Positions 38,883-51,300 of a stretch of DNA of 64,000 bases are shown piece after piece (positions within the stretch are counted from its first letter, which is position 1; every line of letters starts with the position of its first letter). Under the pieces are notes generated by a model. That model saw only the letters and a program-made list of their open reading frames with translations, did no database searches and was not told where the DNA came from. The stretch is from assembly GCA_018697195.1 (NCBI GenBank), contig CM031857.1, forward strand, positions 68,127,776 through 68,191,775, read 5' to 3'. Made by a program: the position numbers and the translations under genes. The stretch is from Certhia americana (Eukaryota > Chordata > Aves > Passeriformes > Certhiidae).

Positions 38883-41800
38883 TAATTTAAGTTTAAGAAG
38901 CATGGTTCATTTTCATTCAGACTTTCATTTACATATCAGGAAGCTATTTTAAAATACTGGCATTTTACCCATCAATAATTTTTAAAAAAAACAACTCAGC
39001 CACATTCACATGCTCAGAGTAGTTCAAACATTCACAAAATAATCTGTAAAATGAGTTTTTAAGATCCTCATCCAAGAAATGAGACTCAGAAGAAAGGCCA
39101 CTTTTCTAGGAACTTTTGTCACTCAGATATGACTCAGTAATCTGCATGGAAAAATATTTCTGAGAAATCAAATAGCCTTAGAACTAAAACTAATAAAGCC
39201 ATTAAAATTAGGGTCAATTAAGATTTATGCAAGTGGCATAGGGATTCTAGCCTGGTATTATTAAGTAAATCAGCCTATTAGGATAGGGATTTTTTTCCCC
39301 ATATGATCTGCTTGAAATTCTATATTGTCAAAATCCGTTAGGGCAATGGCACTGTGATGTATTGTGCCATCTCAAATGTGTTTTGGCTCTTGCTTGAAAA
39401 TAATCACCAGATAAATACATTCCCAGAATTTGGTTGGGGTATTGCAATTTCTACTTTGGTTTGAAATACATGCAAAATACTTTTAAATTCCTAAAATTTG
39501 TACATTATTCCTGAGAATTTCATCAGTAAAGATACCTTAAAAATAGAAGTTTGCTGAGACTGCAAATATAATTTTATTTTTCAAAAATATTCTGTATTAA
39601 ATTTTAATATAAAAAGGAATCACTATTATAGGGAAAAAATGCAAATATGGACTTACCAGTTCTGTTAGTCATTAAAGTCACATATCCTTTCTTTTTTAAA
39701 TTAAATAGCTTCAAACTAGATAGTTTCTAATGCATTTCTGTTCCGTATATTACATTACCTATATATGAAAAAGTCAATTTGTAAATGAGTGTTCTTATAA
39801 AATAACCAGAAGAAATAAAATTGTTATGATTGATCTGAAATAATTGATTACAGTATGACAGCTTTCTTATCTTTAATTATAAAATACAATTACATTTTTG
39901 TGCTTTCATACCTGAACATTACAAAAGCTGAGAGAACTATTTCTGTTCTACTTCTGATTAGATCAGCAATGCCACTTCTTCAGGTCTTATCAAATTGGTT
40001 TTGATAATAATTACTTGGGAAGTGTTTGATCTCAATGATGAATACTTGATTAGTTTTTCATGAAATCATTCAACCACACCACTCAACACTACTCATGTGA
40101 GACCTTGTTGATTTAGCTGTTCGAAAGAACACATTCTTTTTCACTGCAGTTATGGGATGTCAGTCTTTGGGGAAAAGAGGGTGGAAAAAGGGCAAGTTTA
40201 TGGGTAATGATATTGCAGCAGCAGATATTTAAGGTTTGCTAATTCTCTTCTCAATTATGTTCATTCTCTGCCTCGTCACACTGCCTGCTACATGGTGACA
40301 GAATCAATCTTAGCAGTGGAATAAATTTTTCCTCTTTCAAAAAAGGGTTTCATGACACCATTGTCATCTTTGAAACCCTTGGAGGGTTTTGCCCTGATGA
40401 ATAATATTTCATATGTGGAATGTTTATGTGATTTTCACGGAGTGATAACCCCGCTGCCACCTAACTTTGATGCATTGAGATTGCTGCTTTTCCCTACTAA
40501 AGTGCTTTTACACACCACCTCCTACAAATTGACTTCAGAGTTAGAAATAGAAGATTCAACAAAACTTCAACTCTCTATGGGAAAAAAAAAGGGTCTTGTA
40601 AAGAAATTTATATACATTGGGCAAAATCTGCTTCAATTATTTAAACAGGAGCTTTTGCTGAATAAGTGTTGTAGGCATTTTTCCCATATCATTTTCTTTT
40701 GCTTTGTGCAGTTAGAATCGTTTATCCATAGCTGACCGTATATCCATACTTTAAAATTAATATTTTTTAACCCAGCTGTTTTTAAGGATTGGTCTGCTAC
40801 CCATACTTTTTGAAGTCAATAGCATTGTCTGCATAAGCTAAAACTGCTCACATAAGGAGACACTCAATGGATTAGTCTCCAAGTTATAGGGGAAAAAAAC
40901 CCTCTATAGCCCAGGTACTTATGGCTGACTATATGCAAAAGAAGACATTTTCAGAACAATGTCCTTACTTGTCAGTCATCAAATAGCAAGCAAAAGCCTT
41001 TTATCAAAAGAAGAGTTAAAGCCAGGCTAATTAAGGAGGAAAATTTTCAAGGAGACAATATTTTCTCTAATGATTTTCTTTTTAAAGTTGTTAATAATAC
41101 TATGACAGTTTTTACAATCAGGAAATACAATGTATTCCAAATGTTTCCTTTGTTAGTTATAAGATCTCTGGAAATTGCCCAGATCTTTTAAACTTAATGT
41201 TTCACTAATAAGCTTAGATTCCTTTAGGTTGTTGTTTTGGGTTTGGGGTTTTTTTGGGTTGGGTTTTTTTTTGTTAATATCTACTGTTATTTTGGTGGCA
41301 ATAAATTTGTCTTTGAAGATCCAATTTAAGCAGGTTCTTCTCTAGACTGAGAAGACTCAGACTGCTTAAAAAGAAAATTATATATCAGGATTATAATTAT
41401 TTTGGTTATTGTGTCATCACATTAATGTAGTACTGGAATAAATGTTCATCTGAACCTTTCATTGTTTTTTAATTAAGTGTAAAACAAAAAGAAGAGCAGT
41501 CTGTCTGTTGAGTGGAAAAAATGGAACACCTCTTTTTAACTGGTAAAGAGCACTTTGAATGCGGTTACCTCCAAATATAACATAAATTCAGAAGTTTTTG
41601 TTTAACTGTTGTGCACTGTTTTGTTTAACTGTTGTGTCAAAGTACCTGTCATCCTAGGATATCATCTTTATGTAGTAGTTGTTGGCCAGCATTTCTGAAG
41701 AACTTGGCTCCCACTTAGAAGGCGAAATGAACAGAAATATTTTCATAGAAGCTTATGACTCTGCAGCTCCCATTGAAAACAAAGGAAGCTACTAGGTGCC

Positions 41801-43483
41801 AGTTCCTTTGACAAGTCTGTCTTCTTTGTTATTCCTTTTAGAAGGAACTGCAGCTGAGGTTTTCTAGGGAACCTATAAGATTTAGATATCCAGTTCCCAG
41901 GCATGGGCTACACGAAAGTCCTACTCTGGTACCTTAGCTCTTAATATGCTGCATCAGAGCAAATATGCACAGCTGAGAAAAAGCCCAAGCCTGAGGGATG
42001 TCAGAACCAGGAAACAGCTTATGAATCTTGTACTACAAATAAAACAGGCCATCCAAGAGCAGAAAAACAGTTACTCCTCACATTTTTCACTAAAATCCAC
42101 ATTTCAAATTACAGCATGCAGGCTCTTGTTAAAGGCAGATGCACCAGTTACCCATGCAAACTACCAATACTCCTGTTGTCTTCAAATTTACATGCATAGC
42201 AAAAAACGAGGAAAATGAGAAAAGAATGAAATAGCAAAGGGATTCCTACCACATTGTTCCCGTTATCAGTAAAGTCCTTACTGACCTCTCACTTAATCCT
42301 TCTCTCATTATTCCCTTCAATAAGAAGCATGCATTCTGGACAACAATAAAAAAAAATCTATAGTGTACTACCATTTCTGTCATTTGCAGCTAATGAATGC
42401 TTTTAAGTATTGACTTGCAACTGGTCTAATAATGACAATGACTCCACTGATTTAGAGCAATAAATCCAAAGACTTGGCAGGCTTCTATTAGTATAATAAG
42501 CTCAAACATTCATTCAGGAAGATTAAGAAAATGGGCAGTAGACAATTGAACATTAGAGATTCTCATGTTTCTTTCCTTTTGGTAACACCATCTGTCTGGA
42601 AAAAACATTATTTCACAGTGTTTAGTGTGTAAATTTAAGTAACAGCTAAGGTAAATCTGAGGATTTTTTTTTCTTTTGCTGTAACTAAGAGAGTGGGTAA
42701 ATTACAACAAATATGATTACTGCAGGGCCATGAGAGCCCACACTAACAGCATCTGTTAAAAAAGGCTTTGGGGGGTTAAATGCCTGTGTTCAATATCTAC
42801 TATGGATAACAGCTATTACCAGTGGTTCCAGATATTATCAGAAATGTGTGTTTGATATTCCTCATAACAAACAGAGCTCTCAGTGTTTTATCACTAGATG
42901 AAAGACTTAAAAGACTTCAGATAACAGTGATAGGCTTGTCTTCATCAGTGATGTAGGAGTAAAGATTATTCATGAGGCATTCCTCACCTGGTTGATATAG
43001 ATTTATTTTTCTCATTCAGGGAGAATATATTAATTGTTACTTGTTTTAATTATTACATATACTTGAATTAAAAGAAACAATAATTATTTAGGTTTCATCA
43101 GAATGCTGTGCAGATACTGTTAGAATGAAAATCTAAATAAATTAAGAAGTAATCTTGCTGGATAAAGTGAAACAAACAAGCCAGAAGTCAGAAGTCAGAA
43201 AAATTATAAGAGAAATCTGTCCAGTTGGTACTTCAGTCCAATCTGCAAATTACCCTCGGAACCATTGTTGCTAACTAGCTGTGCGTGGGACTCGCCTTGC
43301 ATGTCTGTAGCACATTCCCTTTTTGTTTGTCTGGGTCTTGTATCAAGCTGCAGAAAAACCTTTCCTACACAAGGGAAGGGAAAAGCACTGTCAGGCCATG
43401 TAGAGACAGCAGGAGCTAAAATGATTCCAGCAGATAAGTTCCACCACACAGGGCAAAGGGGCTGGTAACATATTTCTCTACAG
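38880..43483. other. Unique AT-rich sequence
   Basis: No confident gene or repeat. The longest frame free of obvious repeats in the window, 127 codons at 40352-40735 plus, lies here; it has no recognisable domain. T/G-rich simple sequence occurs at 41229-41277. 39190-39300 and 42370-42560 have clustered ATTA/TAAT cores (AAAATTAGGGTCAATTAAG; GCTAATGAATGC, CTAATAATGACAATGACTCC, CTATTAGTATAATAAGC) and might be conserved, with low certainty. Confidence 0.5.
41596..41636. repeat. 18-bp direct repeat, 23-bp period
   Basis: TTTTGTTTAACTGTTGTG occurs at 41596-41613 and again at 41619-41636, separated by CACTG. The copies are identical. Confidence 0.85.
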
Positions 43484-43618
43484 TCCTAGAGTCATAGGAT
43501 GTTTTTGGTTGGAAGGGACCTTAAAGATCATCTATTCCAACATCCCTGCCATGGGCAAAAACACTTTCCACAAGATCAGGCAGATATCACATTATCCAAG
43601 GAGCATCCAGTACTAACC
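43484..43618 (-). mobile_element. CR1 LINE 3' tail, minus strand, truncated
   Basis: TCATAGGATGTTTTTGGTTGGAAGGGACCTTAAAGATCATCTATTCCAACATCCCTGCCATGGGCAAAAACACTTTCCACAAGATCAGG is a clear reverse-complement CR1 3' end. Only about 135 bases remain. It is among the best-preserved CR1 tails in the window. Confidence 0.92.
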
Positions 43619-44678
43619 TGTGATAAGATGGGTAAAAGAGCTTCTGATGAAGCTGTCGGCCAAGTCACCTGTTTCATTGCCATGCTCCTTTAGTATATCT
43701 TGCATTTACAACTAAGCTTTGGCAAACAGAGGCTTGTTTAGGGCTGCATGGAAGGGACTGAAGCTTGCAGCTCAAGCACTGAAGTGTCTGGGTGGCAGAT
43801 GCTTCCACATAATATTTTCTTGCAGTATTGTAGCAGCTGCAGACCATAACTGTATGAAGTGCAGAAAATGTGGTTAATGCCAGGGTTCCCATGACAGTTT
43901 GCATACAAATTTGTGGCTGGAGGTGGATTCATTAATAATGTCAATGTAGAGTTTATGTCAGCTCCACCAAAGCAGATAGCCATAGGAGAATCTGTCTAAC
44001 TTAACACTTCATCTGATGTATTTAATTTGCTGATTTATTTAGTAATAATGAGTGGATTTATTGTGTTTGAAAATGGAAAGTTCTCTGCAGTGTGAGACAT
44101 CCTGCTGGTACAGATCTAGAAGCTTATTACAAGGTTGATGGCAATGACTGAAGCAGCAGAAAGTTGATAGGTCACTACAACAGAAATAAAAGTAAAGAGA
44201 ACTTATTCACACATATTCATTTCTTATTATCATTGTGATCATGCTGCCATGCTTGGTCCTTGAGAGATGATTATTGATTGCAGTCAGTGTAGTGAATTTC
44301 AGTCACATTTGCTCCTGAATCTGATCAGCAGCCTACTGAGGAGGAAGGACAGATCTGGGGGCAAAGATTTAAGTATTTTCCCCACATGCTTGTCACTTGA
44401 TCAAAACTTTATTTCAGCAAAATGTCTAACATTATTTGTTGAGATAAGTGGGTGTTTATGGTCTGAGGTAAAAATAATGAAAGAAACATTAAGTATGTAA
44501 ATTCCTCTTACACATTGCATTAGAGGAAATTATAAAATGGTGTCAGAGAAGCCAGTTAAGGGTTCAGTCCATCAACAGCCCAAAGCAAATAGACTCTGAT
44601 GAATTTTAAGAGTTTGATGTCCTCATGGACCATCACAAAGATGCACCTCACTCCAAGTACCCAGTAGAACTGGATGAC
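43619..44678. other. Unique sequence
   Basis: No gene or repeat recognised between the CR1 tail and the LTR. Open frames on both strands are short. Confidence 0.55.
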
Positions 44679-44855
44679 AGTCATCGTTTGACACTGGCCC
44701 AATGCCAGGCACCCATGAGAGTTGCTAGCTCACCCTCCCCTCCACAGCTGGGCAGAGGAGAAAAAATTAACAATGTTTCATGAGTTGAGTGAGATAAGGA
44801 CCAGGAGAAAACACTCCAAGGGCAAAACAGGCTCAACTTACAGGTATTAAGTGAA

Positions 44856-44861
44856 TTTATT
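44856..44861 (-). terminator. AATAAA polyadenylation signal of the LTR
   Basis: The minus strand reads AATAAA here within TAGTAATAAATTCAC, in the part of the LTR where this family carries its polyadenylation signal. Activity is unknown. Confidence 0.45.
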
Positions 44862-45320
44862 ACTAAGAGTCAGAGGAGGATAATGAGAAGTAAAATAAGC
44901 CCTTAAAAACATTTCTTTACCCCAATCCCTACCTCCTTCCCACTGACAGCAGAGGGAGAGAAGTCATGGGGTTTGGGTCAGTTTGTCACATGAGGTTTTC
45001 TTCCACTGCCCAGAGAGAAGAGTCCTTCACCTGTGAGACCATGAGGTCCCTCCCACAGGAGACAGTTCTCTGTGAACTTCTTCAGTGTGGGTCCACTCTC
45101 AGGAGCAGCAGCCAAACCACACCTGCTGCAATGTGAGTCCCTCCCACGGACACACAGTCCTCCCAAAACTGCTGCGGCGAGGGTCACTCTTGCACAAGGT
45201 GCAGTCCTCCAAGGACAGGCCACTCCAGCCTGGCAGCAAGGGCCTCCTCTCTCCGCTGGGTCTCCCACTGGATCACAGCCTCCTCCAGGTATCCACCCAC
45301 TCCAGTGTGGGCTTCTGCAG

Positions 45321-45520
45321 GGGCTATGGGTGGATCTCTGCATCCCCCATGGATCCCCATGGGCTGTGGGTGGATCTCTGCATCCCCCATGGATCCCCAT
45401 GGGCTGTGGGTGAATCTCTACATCCCCCGTGGATCCCCATGGTCTGTGGATGGATCTCTGCATCCCTCGTGGATCCTCACAGGCTGTGGGTGGATCTCTG
45501 CATCCCCCATGGATCCCCAT
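45321..45520. repeat. 40-bp minisatellite, five units, inside the LTR
   Basis: Five successive 40-bp units begin at 45321, 45361, 45401, 45441 and 45481. Each has the form GGGCTGTGGGTGGATCTCTG followed by CATCCCCCATGGATCCCCAT with a few substitutions. A sixth, degenerate unit (GGCTGCAGGGGCACAGCTGC...) follows. Because 40 is not a multiple of three, all three frames cycle with a 120-bp period and stay open on both strands, creating repetitive Trp/Ile/Pro/His-rich open frames. Related LTRs have about one such unit here, so the array is probably a local expansion. Confidence 0.95.
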
Positions 45521-46404
45521 GGCTGCAGGGGCACAGCTGCTTCACCATGGTGTCACCACAGCCTGCAGAGGATTCTCACTCCAGTGCCTGCAGCACCTCC
45601 TCCCCTCCTCCTCCACTGACCTTGGTATCTCTGTGCTATTTTCCCTCACATCTTCTCACCTTCTCCTCCTCTCTGGCTAGGAAAAAATTTTCTGTACTTA
45701 GTTTTGATTTTCCCCTTAAATCTATTATGACAGAGGCATGACCAGCCTCTCTAACTGGCCCAGCTTTGGCCAGCAGCACCTTCAGAGCCATCAGGGACAT
45801 GATGGAAGCTTCCAGCAGCTTCTCACAGGACCCACCTTCTCTGTGGCCCCCCCGCTACCTAAACCTGTCTGTGCCAAACCAACACAGTGTCATAAACCAG
45901 TAACACTCTCAAGCATCTCACATGTGATGACTAGCAAAACAAGCTCCATGTTCAGAACAATAGCTTCGTGAGCATGGCTTAAGTTCCAGTGTTTGGTTAT
46001 AGTCATTTAATACTGCATATTAGAAGGCACCTAAGCGGAGCTCATATTTCCATGAAAAATTCAATGTGAAGCTGGAAATTATTTCAGACAACAGTTTTAT
46101 TGGCAAAGTGCCCAAGGCTTGCAGATGGTACAGCATTCCTCTGTCTTGAGTGTGGAAATCAAGAAAGCTTGAAATGAGATGCCTTCAAACAGGAAAAGGT
46201 GTTTCTGTGACACTTGCAATTGCAAATACAGATGATTCAAGTAAGAGACATCAGAATCCATGCATCTGGTCTCACATGAATAAGAAAGACAATAATTCTA
46301 GAAAGAAAAGTATGTTGCAGCTAAAATGAACCAGAAACAGAATCGTTACGATTCACAGCCCCATTTCCAGACCCAAAGCCATTCTTAACATTTTGATTAC
46401 CACC

Positions 46405-46407
46405 AAA

Positions 46408-46431
<24 letters not shown>
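46405..46431. repeat. Poly(A) run of 27
   Basis: Twenty-seven A after GATTACCACC. No polyadenylation signal or recognisable gene precedes it. Confidence 0.9.
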
Positions 46432-46439
<8 letters not shown>

Positions 46440-48282
46440 ATTTGCTATAATTTCTTAAGATTAAACAAAAAATTCAGTTCAAACGGAAGAAATGTCTTGT
46501 TTAAAGCAAAAGAAAATTAAGAATTTTTGACAAGGAATTATGTGGAAACCCATGCCAGACTGAAGGCGAAATAAGACCCCAGTCTGAACTTATGGAAAAT
46601 ATTTTTTCTGGTTGGAAAAATTGTGTTCATCACACTTAGACTTGATTCACTGGGTGCAAGCAAAGACAGTTCTGAATTTATTCTGGCATATGCACTCTGC
46701 ATTTCTGGGAGGAATGGGTGACTTATGTGCTGCCTGTGACAAGGGAAGTCATCCTATTTCTGTTGATCAAAGCCTTCCTTAGAAGTGGGGCTGCAAAGAT
46801 TTCTTCAACTACACCAAATAAGTTTTTAAGAAGAATGATGCAAAGAAGCAGAAAATTCCTGAAGTGCATGAGGTAATGCCTACCTGAACATAGTGTTTTG
46901 CAGTTTGTAAGAAACTTAGAGGAGAGTCAGTGAGCAGATTGCGTGGGCACATACTATCATAAGTACGCATGACACATGCCGGCTGCAGAAGCAGCTGTTC
47001 CAAAGATAACCAAAGAGCTGTGGAACTACAAATAATAAGCACTCATGCAAACAGGAATAAGTATTACAGATACAGCTGCATATATTGTGTTTTAAAATGT
47101 AGACTGCAGGTCATATCATAAGACAGGAAAATCCTTTGAAGCTGTAGCTCTGGAAGAGGGTGAGATATCAAAGAAAGGGAATCAGTGTTCAGTGCTGCTG
47201 TTCACCAAAAGGGCAACTGTTGTTGTTTGTATAAAGAGATCTATCTCAAGTAGCAGTTGGAGAGATTAAACTATTTTTGCTTGCACTTACTTGAAAGCAT
47301 CTTTATTGCTATTGAAATTGTGGATATGTATCTTATAAGGGATTTTAGGAAAATTAAGAAGGTTTAGAAAAGAGAATAAAGAATTCTGTAAAGAACCTGC
47401 TACAATGAAAGAATTATGGCGTTAAAGCTGTTTCTTAAAATGCCTGATCTGCCATGATCTCAGAATAAGAACCTATATGGAAAGCAGAACTTTTATAATG
47501 AAGGTTCTTCTATGGTTTAACCAAGGAATAAAAATCCTGTGGAGAAAAAGCATCATATTTAGAATACAAAGATCTTTATTACTGACCAAACTAGACACTG
47601 CAGCAATTTCTAGAGGCTGGTGGTGGCATTTTTTTTAAATGCTAGCAATTTTTTAAATATTTTATTTTTTGTTTTTCTTTTCCCCTGAGATTTTTCTCTA
47701 TTGAAAAGTGGAATATTTTTTTAAAAAAACTTATTATGCATGCTAAACACAAGATTAGATTCTTGACCATTTCTTGCATATGAATCCACACATTTATGAA
47801 AAGAATGAAGAGTGGCACAGACTGTAAACTAACATTGCTGTGAAGATCAGTTTTGGAGAACTACAATGCTTCTGAGGATGGGAGTGAAGCTTGGAGCTTT
47901 GTGGATATGACACTTCCACACCCTGGCTGGGTCCAGTTTGAAGACAGATAACAAAGTCAATGAACATTTTGAGAGATGTCAGCCTTTTATGGCTGTTAGG
48001 CTTGCATCAAAATTTGAATTCAGTAGAAGACAGAATCTGTCTATATAGAAAGCAGTAATATTAAAGAGAATAACTGATTCTAGAAACAAGTAATTTATTA
48101 AATGCTGTTTGGAAGACTTTTATTTTAAGCATCTGTTAATGTCAGCCCTGTAGTAGCCAGAGTTTAGTTCCTTCTCAAGAAGAGCCTTTGCTAGTATCCT
48201 CTTAAAGTTATGAAGCTGTGTTGTTCATCATACCCAGAAGATGGGTGATTGTGTTCCTCTGTTGCAACATTGAGGTTCACAG

Positions 48283-48325
48283 GCATCATAGAAAATCAAT
48301 AAACATCATCAGAAAATCAATCAAC
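48283..48325. repeat. Imperfect 21-bp tandem duplication
   Basis: CATCATAGAAAATCAATAAA is followed by CATCATCAGAAAATCAATCAA, two near-identical units with a 21-base period. Confidence 0.75.
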
Positions 48326-51300
48326 ACTGCTACTCTGGTGGAACAAGACATGTTTGTCTATGTTGATGTGACACCTATTCCTTCCTGGAAATCTGGAGGT
48401 GTTTCTGAGAAGCAGCACAGGCAGTCTTGTGTGTACACCCAGAGCTTCAGCACACAGCATGTTTGTCCTCCCATTTTGACATCTATTTCTTTCTCAATTT
48501 ACAGTTGTGCAGCTGTCATGGGAATTATGTCATAACCATTCCCTGAAGTACATCTTAACAAATTCCCCACATAATAATTAGATAGCAATCAACAATAACA
48601 GTTGCTTTGTTGTTTTCTAGGCTGTTAAGCCATAAAACAAAGAATAAGGTTAAGTCATTTTCAGTAGATTATCACAAGGACAATAAGCGGCATGAAATTC
48701 ATTACCTCTGATGCACTTTCATTATGAACAGTTGTCACATCTGTGACTGGGCACTCGACTGTCAACTTTATTTAGGTTTTGAAAAAACTGTAGTTATTTG
48801 AGTACTCCCAAAGACAAGAATTTAACACTTATAACACTTTCTACATGGACTCAAAATAAGACTGTACTGTGCAAAATTTCTGGTAGAGTCCTGCATTTAT
48901 CCTTCATTTAAGCCCAGCTTTTCTTGTCATTTCTGGACTGATCCTGGCAGATGCTGAGTTTTGACAGCTTTTTTCCCTTCTCAGTGAGTCAGTCCCCGGC
49001 AGGGCTGGAATCTTGACTTAGTCATATTCTGAGAAGGGACTGTTTGCTGTTCCGAACTGTATAGGTACTCCTGGGAATTAGACAGGAAAGAAGCAAAAGT
49101 CTTTGCATTTGTGACCTGAGCCAAAGTTCGATACTGGTGTTAAAAAACAACTGCACTGAATTGTGGTACTGCCCAGCTACATTAAATATTAACCTTCTCC
49201 CATCATCTCTAGCTAACAACTTCTTGGAAGGACCATATTTTTGTTTTGACTAGTGTATTTGAATTAAGTTTGTTCTTTTTTTTTATTCTGGTGAGTAGAA
49301 CTAAGACCTTCATTGTATTCTTCAGTAGCCAGAAAAATGGATTTTGTCATCTGTTTTACAGCTCTGTTTTCAGATTTTCCTGTAGTCTCTCAGCTGATCA
49401 ATAGCATGGACTGGGCTTTGTCATATTTCTTCTTCTCCTTTAAAAAAGTGCAGGGGAAAAGTTTTCCTATCAGGTGAAGTCATCTAGGGCCAGGCTAAAA
49501 CCCTCTCTTTCTGGACTATTACATCTGTTGGTTGTTAGTTGTGACACCCACGGAGAATATAAATTTGCAGACTGATGTGTATCTGAATTTGAGGCTTCTT
49601 GAGAATTTCAGACTTTTCTTAACTAAAGTTTGTTTCACGAAACAGGTCTGGGTTTTGTTTAGCTTTGGGATTCAGCTTATTGTGATGCTATCTTGTGTTA
49701 TCTATTTCACAGGCAGTGAATGCAGGGATCCTAAGCTAGGGGTAAGAGAGATGAAGGAAGGAGTAAAGCTATGTCAAAGAAAGAACAAAATATAGAGAAG
49801 ACATGACCTAATGTTTGGAAAACATGACCATCATGGGCTGGACAAAGTTCCATAGATTGTCCTGGAAACCTTTGGGTCCTCACACTCTTTACTCCAACAT
49901 CCAGGAGCTGAAAATCCTGCTGAGAGGTGCCCAAAACACACACCTCCCTGTCAATCATTTGACAATTAGGCGTGTCCTAGCCCATCATCCAGCATTCTTG
50001 TGATGTAATAGACATTTTGGGCGTACAAAGATGCAGCATGGAGAATTTCGGGGTCTCTGGTAAAACAGAGGCTTGGCTCAGGACACAATGTGAATTACAG
50101 GTCACTCCAAGTGACCATAAGGGGAGATTCCTAGCCCAGTGGTTAGAGATGAGGAACCAACTCCCTATCTGGTGTCCATCACATGCCTGGACAATGAACT
50201 TGGGTGTGTCACCCTGTCAGTTTGTGCCTATGTTCCCTATCTCTTATTTTCATAGATTGCAAATTCCTTAGGGCTGTCTCTTGATCCACTTTTACATAGT
50301 GGGGTTTTTTTTGAGCTGGAGCATCTGGGGTTACTGTAATGCAAATAAATAACACTATGCCTATAACAGAGGTATTACATGAAATGAGCTGAGATTTTGT
50401 ATATGAGCCATTAGATGTATGGGATAAGATGAATTCATTAAATTTGAAAACATAGACATAAAGAGTGTGAGTACTCTCAGTCTCTTACATCATACTGAGC
50501 ATATATAGACTTATAGGCTTACATATATGTGTTTAGTTTGTTATATAAAGTGGATCTAAAATGCTTTATATTAAATAAAGTGTGTTCTCTAATAACATGT
50601 ACATTATAGGCACTCAACAAATAATAAATAAAATTGAAATAGCATAAAAATTAAAATGGGCTATATTTATCACTTCCTAACCACGATCTTTAGTGACATT
50701 AGAAAAACAAACAGGGGCAAAGGTATGTCAGCCTTGCATTCCAGAGGTAGGCATGGCTGGAGTTCAATGTCTCGTATATGAAAAGCTTTGAAGTCCCTAG
50801 AACAGCAGTTGCACTAGCACAGCCTGGAGTTCAGACTGCCAAAGCCTTCCTCCAAACTGATCCCAGGTGAATCCCCAGCAATAAAGTCACATATCACCTG
50901 AGGTATAACATTATTGGTGTAACAAATAATTAAACAAATTTTTTTAAAGCTAGGTGGTACACTTGTCTGTTTACAGTGGCGCTGGACCTCTGGATTACTG
51001 CATAAACAAGGTCCAAAATATCATCCTCAGTATCTTTTATCACAAAAGGAATATTTAGTCTTTTGACATCTTGACTACTGCAATACTACCCCTATGACTT
51101 GGTTTGCTGCCTCTGCAGTTTGTTCTTCATTAGCAAAGTGAACACGAAAGGATTCTGGTCAAGCAAGATACACAGAACATTTTACTTAGCCTTGCATGTT
51201 CTGATGTGGTACCAGCATTGTCCCTGCTTTAGAGAATTTGTCCCCTTTTGCCTCCCTACCAACCATGACAACAGGATGCACAATAAAAACCTGTGTTTAC

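Larger units (their letters stand above)
44679..45886 (-). mobile_element. Solo LTR (same family as the 8.8-kb copy), with internal minisatellite
   Basis: About 1.2 kb matching an avian LTR family I recall from passerine genomes. Order on the plus strand: TTTGACACTGGCCCAATGCCAGGCACCC, TGAGTTGAGTGAGATAAGGACC, GGGCAAAACAGGCTCAACTT, GTCAGTTTGTCACATG, a run of GGTCCCTCCCA/GTCCTCC segments, a 40-bp tandem array, TTGGTATCTCTG, and finally GGAAGCTTCCAGCAGCTTCTCACAGG...CCCGCTACC...CCAACACA. Family orientation is minus: the AATAAA-bearing 3' part is at the left and the TGT 5' end at the right. No internal provirus adjoins it. The flanks (ATGAC left, GTGTC right) share three of five bases, possibly a decayed 5-bp duplication. 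An ERVL-like class is recollection only. Open frames of up to about 220 codons inside it are artefacts. Confidence 0.8.

Noticed and set aside
40352..40735. 127-codon plus-strand frame
   Set aside because: It is the longest frame outside recognised repeats, but shows no domain, no promoter or splice context, and a single frame of this size is expected by chance in 64 kb.
44978..45741. Long overlapping open frames on both strands (up to about 220 codons) with repetitive peptides
   Set aside because: They run through the LTR and its 40-bp minisatellite. Because 40 is not divisible by three, every frame repeats with a 120-bp cycle and stays open. No conserved domain is present.
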